Assembly: GCA_031841125.1 (NCBI GenBank)
Contig: CM063112.1
Span: 65,058,057-65,122,056 of the forward strand
Reading direction: 5' to 3'
DNA: 64,000 bases
Source: Acanthococcus lagerstroemiae
Lineage: Eukaryota > Arthropoda > Insecta > Hemiptera > Eriococcidae
In this document: positions 12,477-25,700 of the stretch, in pieces
How the letters are laid out: each line of letters starts with the position of its first letter
Numbering within the stretch: the stretch's first letter is position 1
Position numbers and translations under genes: made by a program
Notes under the pieces: model-generated
Seen by the model: the letters and a program-made list of their open reading frames with translations, nothing else
The model's database searches: none
Told to the model about the DNA's origin: nothing

Positions 12477-14568
12477 ACTAGGTACTACTATTTTTACCTT
12501 CCTATCGGCCTTCCGGCGTCCAGGTATCTTCTTACATATTACGTATGTTTTTTTCGTTAGCCAAAGCATTTTACGAAGAATCGAAACTTCGCTTTTTCCA
12601 AAACTTAGGTATTTCTTTCGTCGCTTAAGTCGCTTAAGACCGCGGTGGTCGTCTCTTTCTAGGCACCAGTATAAACGACAATATTTTTGATGGAACGAAG
12701 GGAAATCCTGATAACTAAGACTGCGGTGGCGACGGCGACTGTATTACAGAAGCTGAGTTTACTCATTTTCCTTTCCTGCTTGTACGATGAATCGGCACGG
12801 CACTATGTGGTGCGCTGCAGTACAGCACCAGCATCGATCCGGTGCGGCGTTGATGGAGTGCGACTAATAAATGATGTACGACCGGCTAATAACTTAGAAC
12901 GAATCATTTCGCTCAACTTTGGACGCTTTTGGCGCTCATACATCGTACGGAAAGTTCATCACGCGTCTGGAACACGACCGATGAGATGAGATGCCATGCG
13001 ACGCGGTACAGTGCGATCTCGTCCACAGTTAAGCTATAAGGCGAGATTTAGGAATTCTTTTACCCCAAGCTGCCACCGCATTGCGTCGCAAATTAGGCTC
13101 TGTGGATGAAAGCGAACCTTATGATTCTGACGCGCACGAGAATCGAATCTATACCTACATATGTACGAGTATGTTGAATGAAGGCGAAGCAGAGGACTTT
13201 TCATTCATTCGTGAAGGAGACGGAGTTTCAGAGAATTTCGAACGCGTCGAACGAATTTTAATCGTGTTTTCATCGCCTTTTCATAAGTCCTAAAACGAAG
13301 CTACCCGAGTTGAAGAGTCGTTGTCGAACGAATACGAGTAAGTCCAGACCGGACAAGAGCCAAAAGAGCCCGAAGAAATTGTACGCTACCCGCCTTTTCT
13401 GACCAATTTCCGCGTCATTTCGCGTTCTTTTCGAGACGTTCTTGTATCGCCTCCGGGTACAGTAAATATACTTACGTGTACCTGTGTACAATATTATGTA
13501 AGAACTGAGACGATGGCAGCGGAAATGTCGCATTCGATGTGCCGTGTGTGTAATACGAGAAAGGCGCCAAGTTCCGAGAACGAGCGAAATGAATGTCGAG
13601 TATCGATGAGACAGTTCTACTCGAAGTGCCGCACAGCGGTTCGAAATTTCAAAAACGCTACATCGTGCAGTCGTCGGAAGAAGAACGATCGAGTTCAAAT
13701 TTTGATAATGGTAACGCTGTGTTGGGCGGCGCTTCGTTTTTCCTGCCTCGCGATACCCTATTTAAAATTGTCTTGCCGCTTCCTTCCAGTCAGATCGAAG
13801 CGTTAATCCATGCCTGTCGAGTCGGCCTTTGGAAAAACGATAAGATACGAATCTTTCGCGCTCCGTAATCACGCGGTCGTGCTCGCTGGTACGACCCCCC
13901 CCCCCCCGCGGATTTTTAATTTTCCTGCGACCGAATGGCGAACCTGCGGGCATTAATACCGACCGTATTGTCTGTTGTCCTCGTCGACGATTACGCGTTA
14001 TGGACTATGCGGTGGACAGATGAAGTGCTTGCCCTTCTCACAAAATTTGACTATAACTCGATAGATGAGACTATAAACGTAGGTACTACGAATACGGTGC
14101 TAGTGTCTGCCTGTGGGTCAACCGACGAAAATTGTTGTATATTGTATTCATAATAGCTATACGTACTCGACGCACAGTATGACTGTGTGGTCGTCGTTCG
14201 TCGTATAGGTTACCTACAGGTCGTGTCTCGCCGCATTACCTATTACGTATAATTCGAAATTCGACTACCTATCGTTAGTCGCCTGGTATACCTACTTGTC
14301 TACTTGATTATACGGCTCGCTATATGGGATGAACGCGACGTTATCAAATACACACGTAACGCATATGATTTTTTATACTACATGATCAGAAAGGCGATGC
14401 TCACGACGTTGGTGTTTTGCGGACGGAAAGGAACGCTTATCATTCATGCATCGAGTGCCAACGAAACCTGCGTGTAAAGTAAACGTGCCTTAATGTAAAA
14501 GGATGCGACACGTTTTTACATGGAAGCACATAGAGGCACAAATCGCCGGCCAGTAATTCTGTATTGGA
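12476..14568. other. No gene recognised
   Basis: Overlapping open frames at 13500-13870 show no recognisable domain; an 11-base C run is at 13896. Confidence 0.6.
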
Positions 14569-14641
14569 AGATAGAACCCGCGTCTATTGAAACATCTGAC
14601 TGGAGTATAGCGAACGTCTCTAACCACTCGGCCACGTAGCG
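14569..14641 (-). repeat. tRNA-derived SINE head
   Basis: On the - strand: GTGGCCGAGTGGTTAGAGAC (A box) and GCGGGTTCTATCTTCC (imperfect B box). Leu/Ser-type D-arm. Not a functional tRNA. Confidence 0.6.
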
Positions 14642-14801
14642 AATTACCAAATAGCGACTTAGGAACGCATTTAAATATTCACGATGTAGTACAACCGTTA
14701 CGGTTCGTTGTTATTTTTTATTGTCGCTCAACTGTCGTCACGTTTGTCTTGTGAATTAACTGACGAAAAACATTACTATTTCTGATCATTAGGTATAAAA
14801 A

Positions 14802-14928
14802 ATATCTTACAAAACAAAAGCCAAATATGAGTTTACATGACTGCAGAATTGCTCACTCGCTACGCCCGTTCGCATACTTTCCCTCGCCATGTAAACACAC
14901 TCACTTTTGACTTTTGGTGTGTAATATA
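14802..14928. mobile_element. Foldback MITE, copy 1
   Basis: Same family as 61283-61412: GAGTTTACATG, ATTGCTCACTCGC, CCATGTAAAC and GGTGTGTAATATAC in the same order. Arms pair with each other. Confidence 0.75.
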
Positions 14929-14930
14929 CT

Positions 14931-15430
14931 ATTTTCAACGAGAAGCGTCGACGATTTCCGCATTTTTCGTAATTCCGTAATTACAACGATGCTAGTTTTA
15001 TCGGCGAAGAGCTTCTCAATTTATTGCCCCTTAGGGATGTTTGAGTTTTTTTACATCCCAATTTCAAACACTCGCCAGGAATTCAGTTTTTAACCTAAGA
15101 ATGACTTTTTTCTGCTCAAAATACCGTGGCTTGTTTTAGGACATGTCGGTGGTATTCGCCTTATCTTATTTTACAGTAAATACGATTTCTGGCAACAGAG
15201 TGTTTGCTGACAAATCCTTACTTATGTAAATTCTGTGTTAAGCTTCGAGGCTCCGGAAACACGTATTAAAGTTATTTTTAAAATCTGAAAATTTGGTGAC
15301 ATTACTTTCACAGGATAAGGAAAATCTTCCCAAGGTATAGCCCGGTCAAATTTCAAGCATTTCCATTCAAGAAATACCATAGTGCCAACTTTTCTGGTGC
15401 AAACTACTCGTATAGTTACGAACCGAGTAG

Positions 15431-15470
<40 letters not shown>

Positions 15471-16676
15471 TGCATGGTATTTCGGGTGTTTGTGATCGAT
15501 CAGCTTGCGAAATCATGGGCGAGCTTGTCGTTATTTGTCAACCACCGCTTCCATTCCTCGTATATAGACGAAAAATATGCTCCTAAACTGTGGATGAAGC
15601 GCGGTCACGATCGCTGCATCACTTTTCGTTTATGAGGGATATAATAATTATAAGTACCTACGTAATATAATTGTATGGAATAATGGAAATCATCCGTCAA
15701 AAGCACCTTAAATATTACCCTATAGGGAAACGAATGGAAATCTTTCTCGTTGATGCCGTTTGAATCGACGACGGTACAGCTAACGTCGTCGCCGAAGCAG
15801 AGCAACGTTTTGGTACTTACCTACTTACAGTACTCGTACTTTACTCACTTACTTACTTATTTATTTGCTTATTTACTCATACGTACTTATTTATGCTACA
15901 CCTATGTGCTCGAAAAGTAGGTCATTAACTTTTCATTTGTTGACTGTTTAAGCGATTCTTTTAATATCGAATAATTGCAGGCATCGTTATCGCCGCGTCG
16001 TCCGCCCGAACGGAACCGAAGCGAATCGTGTTTCTCGTCCCTTTCCGATTCTCATTGAAATGCAAATAATATGTATAATTTTGTGTGTTGGCCGCTGAAC
16101 TTTCGCGCTGGCGACAACTCAAAAAACCGGAAATAGCTGAGCAGTAAAAAATGTCATATCAAATTCGCTTTCGCGCTAGTTACTCACACGGCGTACTCGG
16201 TCGTTATCATGACTTTTCCTGTGGTGGTGGGTGGGCGTGCGGGCGAGGTGCATTAATTTAGGCGGCCGTAATTTTCAAATTAATTCGTCCCGAATAAGAA
16301 ACAAAGTGAGTATCTACGTACGATAAGGCCGAACGTTGTACATTTCATGTTATGTAGGTACATACACGATACGTCCGTAGTACGTATTGTATACCTTTTC
16401 GTACCCGTTAGACAAGCAAAAGTACGTAACAGCAAATCCAATCGGTTAATAGCCAGGAACCAGTCGCCGCCGTTGTTATTTTCACCGCTAGTAGGTGACG
16501 CGACGAGGATACGCGAATATACGCGTCGCAGTTACCTACGTGTATACCTAATAAATAGCCTCCTCGTCTATATAGAGTATCTACGCTACATACAGGGTAT
16601 ACGTACATACCTACGTATAATATATACTCTGTTCTAAGTATTAAAACTCGTATACGTACATTTCGGAATGTTACAG
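14931..16676. other. No gene recognised; presumed Cadps upstream region or 5' intron
   Basis: TTA microsatellite at 15435-15469; many TACCTAC/CTTACTTA words at 15820-15900. No core promoter could be assigned. Confidence 0.5.
15435..15469. repeat. TTA microsatellite
   Basis: About 11 units. Confidence 0.95.
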
Positions 16677-16726
16677 GGCCTCGAAACATGTTGAGGAACG
16701 TTGTTTTCCTCGTGTGTAAATGAAAT
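16677..16726 (+). other. Cadps: 5' UTR part of first coding exon, with a uORF
   Basis: TTACAG at 16671-16676 is a plausible 3' splice site, which would leave a 50-nt leader in this exon. The leader contains an upstream ORF, ATG 16688 to TGA 16723 (11 codons), ending 3 nt before the main ATG. Upstream non-coding exons or a promoter could not be identified. Confidence 0.4.
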
Positions 16727-19700
16727 ATGATAGACCCCAGTTCCACAGAAGATGAAAGCGACGAAGAAGTACCAAGACGAAAAATTGGCAAAAAGCACAC
16801 CCTCGTTACCCAACAATCGGACGCTAAAGACTTTTCATTACCTCCTGCCGATGCTCCGATCGTCGCCCATCCTCCCAGTCGGGTACAAGAAGTCGAATCG
16901 AAGCCGCAGCGATCCAGGTGAGCGTGCAGTTTCTTTCTCCTCTATCTCATCCTTGTCGTCGTCTAATTGATCATTATCGTTTACCATATTATCCGTAGAT
17001 ACCGTGCGCGTATATTTATTTCAGTAGTAACAGGTACGATGCAAATCTTAAAATTACTACGTACATATAGCTGTATTGTAAGATATGTCGTATGTAAGGT
17101 GCCTGCGTCTATCTCTCAATGCGTGCACCGATGTACCAGTATAATGCAGATACCGTAAATTGGGGCGATTTTACACTTTTTTTTTCTAGTTTTTTTGTTG
17201 GGGTAAATGGACGAATGTTATTAAAAGTATCAATAGTGGTATCATTGAAAAGTGAAATTTTGTAACCCAACATTTTCACCTCTCTTGGCATTGATATTTT
17301 CGCCGTGTTCTCAAACACCATTAAATATATTATTATTCGGCTCGAAAATACCAAACCTGATCGTGTAAACATCCAGGAACACGATGAGACCACAATCAAT
17401 GTTCCCGCTTTTCTAGATTGCACAATTATCCTCGCTAACGCAGGTACTGTGTAAAGTAGCCCCGATTTACGGTACCTATATTATCTTTATAATTATTATT
17501 TTACTACCTGTATCGCGCCGCCGCGTTGACCGATTCGATACGAGCATTGTCAAATATTTCAACCCCGAGCCAACAAATTGATGAGAAATGATGATTTAGC
17601 GAGCTTTTTTTCATCCGAGAGCTGTCTTATCTTCGTACGCACACTTTTCTACATACAGGCTACGCCTCGTATAAAACACGTTAATATCTATCAAACTTAT
17701 AGTACTCGAACAAAGGAAGGGGAAAAACCGAGATCTGCCAAGGCAAATAATTTGAAAAATCAAACTCGCGAGAAAGAATTAAGCTTACTCTTGCAGTTTC
17801 GTAGCTACAATCTACCTATCTATAGAAATATAAGCGTATTTTCCGTTGAACGTATACCTAGTGGTACGATTTTTTCCCTTTTTCTTCCTCCCCCCCCCCT
17901 CCGCTACTAGGTCGTTTGCTTTAAATTCTTTTGCACTTTTCGATCCTACGTAGATTCACGAACTTATTCGTATTATTCGGAGGAACCGTTTATTCGAGCG
18001 AGGCACGTCATCGCATTCGCCCAACCGTCTGATATAACGTCGTATGAATAATTTTACATCAGCTGACGTATTATTTTTGAGGGCGAAGCGAGAAATGCTC
18101 GTTATCTTTTCGCTAACAATAGCCAAGTGCTTTGTATCGTATGTTGAAAAATTTACTTTTCGTATTGTAACTCTTTACAAAGACCGCGCGACCGTAGTCC
18201 TCATCTCTACCCTTGTCTCGAGTGTACTCGATTTTCTTTACTCATCTCTCTCTCTTCTCTCTCTCTCTCTCTCTCTTTTGCTTACCCTGTAAGCGTAGTA
18301 GAATCGTATCACATTGCATCCTATAGTCACTGAGTCACTGAAGATCAAAATACACCACATCGGCGCTGTAGCCGCGTTTATGCGTTAGATATTTCGTCCT
18401 GAAAACGAAACTGCTATGAGAACTGAAGGGAGCGAGCGGTATGGCGACACGGACTATATAGCTGTTTACTACGTAACGTAGTAATACCTACTTATGTATA
18501 CGTGCGGATCTCGGTTGACGAGTAGGTACTAGGTACCTTAGACTTGACCCGTAGTCTTCTTAATAGACGTCATCTGTTGTAACGTTTTTCATTTCCAACA
18601 ATCATCGTATTATTAATACCTAAGTGCCGTTAATATTTTGGGCGGTATTCGGCGTAATCGTGCAAAATTAAATCGCTTATCGTGTCTCAGGGCGAAAACC
18701 GATTAAAACGTTGAAATTCTAAACTCTAATCTGGACGCTTGGAACATTTTGAATAGGTACTTCATCTACAAATAACGCCGCAGCCTATTGAAGAACAACG
18801 ACTAAATCCGTTCTGTTTCACTCATTCCAAAAATACATATAAACCGTTTCATTCTCTTCCGTTCATCTCTCAAAATGGGGGATAGACGGGATGGGAATGG
18901 GATGGAACTGAGAAGGAGGGGTGGGTACTCAAGATCAAACCATCTAGCTAAAAATCATTTTGTGAACTCACACGTGAGAAGTAGTCATTTCTACACAGTT
19001 TTATGTCGCTAAAGTACCACTTTTTAAGTGAGCTATTGAAGTGTACAAAAAAAACGTGAGACACGTTTTTTATGCACTAAGGCAAAAAAGTAAAACAACG
19101 TGCCGACAGAAGATTTCAACACGCACAGCTAAATAGTGAACAGCGCTCACGCAGTCGAAATGTGAAAACGTCGTATTCTCATGCATTCGTTTGAAAATAT
19201 ATCTTCAGCCGCGTCATCTAAACACGAACGCGAACGAGGCAAGCCGAACATAATCTATACATAATATTATGGAGTAGTATTATTGAAATTTTTTTCGCGA
19301 TGTTACAGATGGACAGTAGAATTTTTCAAAATTGGGCCCTCGATTCAAAAATGTATACTCACGTTGAAGAAAGCTTATCAGTAAACACTATGTCATATAG
19401 TTTCTACAAGGGTTTTGAACTTCGAATCACGGCGTGCGTTCGCTAAACTCGTTTTTGGCTCGTTTCGCGAATCTTCGCACTCGTTAATAATCAGTGGCGG
19501 ATCCAAGGAGGGGGCCATGTGGTACATGCCCCCCCCCCTGGTTGAATATTTTTAACGCAATAATAGAAAAAAAATGAATAAAAATGATGAATTGTACGCT
19601 CATTACACGCCACGAAGGTCACCGCCGCTACTGTAACCCCCAACCAATTTCCTCTTTCTAAATCCGCGACTGTTGATAATCTCGTACTTCATGCACTAGC

Positions 19701-22700
19701 AGCATAATATACTATTCCATAGGTAGGTCAAGTTTTACCGTCGACGTTTCAGAAACGGTCGCAATTGCGGTACCGACCGTCCTTTTGAATGTGATTTCTA
19801 GGCAGCTACTTTATCGCCGATACCCTCCTTATTTATTGTATCCGTATACTTTTTAGAATTTTGAAAACGCGTGACGTTAACGATTGCGGCGATATTTCAG
19901 ATCGATATCTCCTGGAAACAGTATCACCGCGTCGGGCACAGAATCGATTAGCGGCAGTGTTAGTGTCAGTGGCGGCGGTGGCAGCACCAGTGGTAGCGGA
20001 AGTGGCGGATGTAGCCGCAGTAATTTGTCCATTAGCGCTAGTCCTTCTCCATCACGCGCAGCAACGACGCCGAGACCCAGCAGCCCCAGTCCTTCGGTTA
20101 CCAGCCAGCTAACAGAAGCTGAATTACAAGTACGTACTGGCGCAGCGCTGAGAATTACGATGAGTTACAAAATTCTTCGCATCGCGCGTCGTGGATTCGA
20201 TCGGTACTCGATTCTACCGACGGCGAGACTAACGAATTGAACCCGGAGAAGGACTACACTGTTTGTATCTTTTACTAATTGCAAACAGGAAAAACAAGAG
20301 AGAGAAGAGGAAGAACGTAAACGTCGATTACAGCTGTACGTATTCGTATCAAGATGTGTAGCTTATCCTTTCAACTGCAAACAGCCTACCGACCTTGTTC
20401 GTCGACCGTTGAAAATTACCAGACCCCAACTGGAGCAAATTCAAGCCAGATTCGCCGTAAGCATTACCTACTTATATCTGTCTGTTTATAGCTACTCAAT
20501 TTTAGTAGGTATAGGTACATATTTGTATTTTATAGGATGCGAGTGCGATAGAAGTCGAGTAGAATAAAACAGAGTTGTGCGAGTAGTTAACCACGCATAC
20601 GATTTAAATAGATAGGTACGATACTGTAAATATGCAACGCGCGTGGCAAGCCGCCCGATACAGCGCGCCCTTCTTCGAGTAGACCATTTATCCCGGATCG
20701 CGTGCCCCCAACCCCAACCTGTTCCACGTCGCGCAATTCAGTTTACCTCTTACGATACTCCCTGTTCATCTTCACTCATTTACGTAATTTCGTAATTTGT
20801 TGTCTCTTTCTGCCACCGTGTTTACTTATCGGTCGGTCTAATTAAGCATAGGAAACTTCACGGTAGGTAGTGTATTTAAATTAAATAGGTACAATACTGC
20901 TTACCTATTAACGTGATACTCGGGCGCACCCCAATCTCCAACATCAACACGACGAGTTCGTTTCGTAAAATGTGTATCAACTCCCCCCGTTTTCCCATTT
21001 TCTAGGTACCTACCTAGTACTTACTTATTCACAATAAATTAGAACTAAGTACGTTTGGAACGCGTGCGGCATAGACTACTGTAGTCTACTCGTAGGCGTT
21101 GATAGTGAGTACAAGTAGAAATGAAGTAGAGGTAATAGTAGCGAGCCGAATACAAGATACGTATATACGATGTACCAAATGACGAATATTACATATGTAT
21201 AAGATGAAACGCTCCCCCTTTGCCGTAAAATTCGATTCTACTCGTTTAAAAACTAATAGACGTTTTGTCGTTCATGCAGAGTTTCTTAAAAGGAGATACG
21301 CAGATTATGGCGGACGAGGCATTTCAGAACGCGGTGCAGAATTACTACGAGGTCTTTCTCTGTTCCGATCGGATATTAAAGATGGTCCAGTCGGGCGGCT
21401 GCTGTCAGAATGATTTTCGCGAAGTATTCCGAAATAATATCGAAAAGCGTGTCAGGTAAGTGGTACAGCGGTCTCAGTATTTTTCTTTCTATCGCTATTA
21501 GGAGTACGCCCAACTACAATGAGTAGTACCTATACCTACTTACATAATTAGGTACCTACGAGTAAATACGGAGAAGAGTCTTTATTTTGTGCTCGTAAAT
21601 ATTAGCTATTATACCTACTTTTTGCCGCTTATACATAGGTAAAGCCACATATAAAGATGAGTACTCGTATACGCCATTCTGGAATCCACCGTGCCCGTCG
21701 ATGTCGAACTAACTACACGGTACGCTCCGCATAGTCGGATTCGGCATCCACGGGCACGATGGGTTCCAAAATGGCGTATGCGAGTACTTGTGTTTATAGG
21801 GCTCTAACGTAGGTACTCGTGTACATACTTGGTAATTATAACTTAAACTCGTTATTCGCGTATCGCGCCGTCTTCATTCAAAGGCTAATTCGGTCGTATA
21901 AATTGTGGCATTTTTTCCATGAACGACCCAAAAACAGGGTGTCCACAAAGAAATGGCGATATTTGTCTCCGGTCGCACCTACCTGCCTTACGACCGGAGG
22001 ACGTGCTTAGTTCGAAAGATCGGCGTAAGTGGCCGACCAAGAACAGCCCAGAAAGCCTGAGGAGGCATCCCGACTAGCTCACAAGAGACCTCTCAGGCGT
22101 GGTATTGCCAGGGATATGAAGGTGGTTACCCAGATCACATGTTAAGTCGTTTCAAGTTCCGGAACGAAAAAGTGAAGAAAAGCTAAAAACTTACGTTCTT
22201 ACATTCTCCTGCAAATTCCCATGGCTCCCCCCCCCCTCACAAAAAGGAACCTTAGAACATAATAAACATTTTATTCGAGGAAATAGAAGCAGATATCGAG
22301 AAATTCCGCGAACGAAAACCACATGGCGGGTGGCGGACATAAAATGAAAACTCCGAAGAAACACAGCAATAATGCATGATTCCGGTGGCGGAAAGTTCAC
22401 GCACCCGCGAAAACGGCAGTTCACGGTACTCCAAAAAGAAATAAGTCCAAAAAAACGAAAAGTTCATAAAACCAAAAATCTCGCAAAGGCGACCAGCAGG
22501 AAAAAAAAGAGAAAAAATATCACCGGAAAAACATTTTGCAGATTACAGGTACAACAAGATGGTAAGGAAAAAAGGAAGGAGGAGGAGGGAAAGGAAATGA
22601 AAAACGCATCGACGTCACTCCACATGCAGAATTTTGCCTGCATACGGAATGGCGAGTGAATGAGGAGAGGAATCGGTGCGATCACTCGAGCTTAATTTAG

Positions 22701-25700
22701 TCGAACTGCAGTTATCGCGTTTTACCATGCCACAAAATGCTAAATGTAGAATGCGACACGTTAGTACTCGTTGTAGTCCGGTCACCTATATGTCGATCGA
22801 CTTTATCGATCTATTTTTGTATCGGCAATCGATATAGAATTTCACGTTTAGCTTTCGAATCGCCTACGATGTTATAAACACTCGCCGAACTCGAGGACAT
22901 TTTTCATTGTATGTGGATGCTCCTCGCCTCATATCGCGCACTCTATACTCCAAATCGTATACTATATCGGAATACCTACCTATATATAGTTTATGTTACG
23001 TACGATGAGCTGCGAATATCAAGTTACTACTCGACACGTGTCTACATTGTTTTCAGATCTCTTCCGGAAATCGATGGTCTGAGTAAAGACACGGTGCTGA
23101 CTTCTTGGATGGCGAAATTTGACTGCATATTTAAAAGTAAGACCTAGTCGCGGTTATCATATCTCGCGACATTTTTGTGCTTTTTCAGTACTTAACAGAG
23201 TTCCCTCTGTGCGACAGTATTATACCGTATTGCGAATTGACATGTAAAATGTCGAGTGTTCCCCGAACCTATCTCCCGTCCCTTCTCGAAGTGGACTTAC
23301 ACCGCGGCTCTTCCTATCGCAACGTTTTCTTTTTTTCGTTCAAGGTGGGTAAAATTATACGTACATAGGTATTAGGTACCCAGTACCTACCTATTGTGTC
23401 GCCACCGTTGAAATTCGAGTCGAAAAAAAGATTATAAAAATTACGAGCGTATCACGAGCGATTTCGCATTTCGGTACGACCCCATGTACCTACTCTCGGA
23501 TACCAGAAAAAACTATACGAGCAGAATTATCAAGTAGCAGATTGCTCGAACTTGTGTTCCGCTTGCTTTTTTTCGTGATATTCGAAAACTAATATTCGTC
23601 GGTGGGGATTTTCAGTAGGCGAAGAAGAACCCAAGAGACCGTCGAGATTGCAACAGAACTTGAATAGCGAGCTAATATTATCCAAGGAACAACTTTACGA
23701 CATGTTTCAACAGATCTTGGGCATTAAAAAATTCGAACATCAACTCTTATACAACGTATTACAGGTACATTTCCCTCGTAACTTGTGTCCAGTCTGACTA
23801 TAGTCGATCGTCTGGCTTTTAACAAATTTGTTTCTTATTAACGACCTACCTACGTTTTTTGCTCTCTTTCTTGTCGCGTGGTTTTGTATTATTTTTGTAC
23901 TGGATATTTTTACCACGCCACGCGCATCTAATTACGATGTTTTCAAACACGGTAAATAGTTGGATTCGGCGGACGAACAAGCTGCAGCCATACGTAGAGA
24001 ATTGGACGGCAGAATGCAGAATGTATTGGAAAGTGAAAAAGTTAGTATAGTATAATTTATTCTTATACTTCGTTAATCGATATCGAATACATAAATGTAT
24101 TTGTATCTATTATGGGACGTGTTAGTTCGGTGTCGAACGAATGTGACTGTATTTTCGTTGATAATATCGGCTTACTCCTCTAGCCTATGAGCGTGAACCA
24201 AATAGGCGAGTACGTGGTTGTACTGTGGTTCTGTATCGTTTTACTGAACTTAGGTACCTTCAGAGATGACACCTGGCAACATTCAGAAAACGCGACAACA
24301 GAAAAACTCCGCAGTACATGTTCAATTCAATCGTGAGAAATCCGTTGCCCTATCTGATGCTCGATTTTGACGAACGAAAAGGCCCCACAAGTTACCAAAG
24401 ATCTTTCTGATATTATTATAAATTTGCGGTAAAATCGCAAGGATGCCACTCGCAAACGAAAAACAACACGTAATTATGACTGCGGAGTCCATATGTCCCT
24501 CCCCCCTCGTGTAAACCATGCAATGCAAAGCATCTAATTAACATCTTATTAACTCTGTAGTTAATGGAGAAACCAAAAAACACGACGTGTGCAACGTCAA
24601 AATAATATGTAATAGGTTGGTAAATATTATATTTACCTATTCACCCTTAGAAAGAATTAATAAATAAGTGAATGACATAAAATTAAGGCGGAATGAATAA
24701 ATAAATTCATACCTAAAAATCAGATGCGACCCGGATCCACTTCCGTATTTCGACGACGTTCGCTAATTTTCGGCGACCAAAAGATGAACGCGACCTAAGG
24801 ACGAGAGACACACTATCTACACTCTTACGAGCTGACTTGGACGAGTCATCCTTAGAAAAATTCGTGAAAAATTGGTTAGCAGCTCGTATTAGTGTCATCA
24901 GTTCCGTGATACTCGCAGCATTTATTTGTTATTGCCGCGTTCTACAAAAACTCGCGAACGATGGGCCAGTAGCACGCATCCGAACTGCGAGTACCAAGCC
25001 TGTCTTACTCCGGCTGACTCATCATCAACCCGAAATTCTCCGGCGGTATCTTAAAAAAAGCCGAGTCGCACCAAGTCGACTCCGCCCTACTTAAATCCGT
25101 TTACCGTGCTACGTGATTTCTCTTTCCATCTTTCAGAATCGAAAATTGTTACCAAAATTCATATTAAAAGAAATGGACGTGATGTACATAGACGAGATGA
25201 AGAATACCATTAATACGTTAATGGCTAACTTGGAATCTCTGCCGGTGTCAAAGGGCACGGTTGACGCAAAATACGGTCTACCTAAGCTCAAACGATACAA
25301 TCCTAGGTATTTATTAAATTTTATAATACGTCATATTATATTTGTTATTCGTATTAGGTAGATACCTAGCTTAGCAGTAGGTTAGGTTAGTTACTGCGAG
25401 TATATAGGTATTACCTACTAAAGAAGTACGGCCCGCGTGTGCTTGGCGAATACCTACAACGAACGGCGACTACCACACATTAGTTCTCCAATTTCCGTTC
25501 GCGAACGCTACATGAAGAAACGCGCATTCTTCGAAACTCCATTCGTCAACTGTTTTTATGTTCGTTCGCAAAATGATAATGGAGGATACACACACAGGAA
25601 AAGACGAGCGAACGCAGACGCCGCCTGTTCGCGAACGTGCTTTTGAACATCGCATTCTTTATTGTAACGTTTGCGAACGCGAATATTGCGTTATTGATTT

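Noticed and set aside
12133..12477. Protein ending in His6-Gln10
   Set aside because: Tail is a CAC/CAA microsatellite; no homology, splice context or other support.
13500..13870. Overlapping ORFs as a possible host gene
   Set aside because: Several frames open at once in CpG-rich sequence, no recognisable domain, no clear splice sites.
17109..17423. 104-codon - strand ORF as a transposase
   Set aside because: Mostly inside the 320-bp MITE, no transposase motif, and it starts from flanking intron.
24837..25094. Extra Cadps exon between exons 7 and 8
   Set aside because: Exon 7 joins exon 8 in frame with conserved sequence; the ORF has no CAPS similarity.
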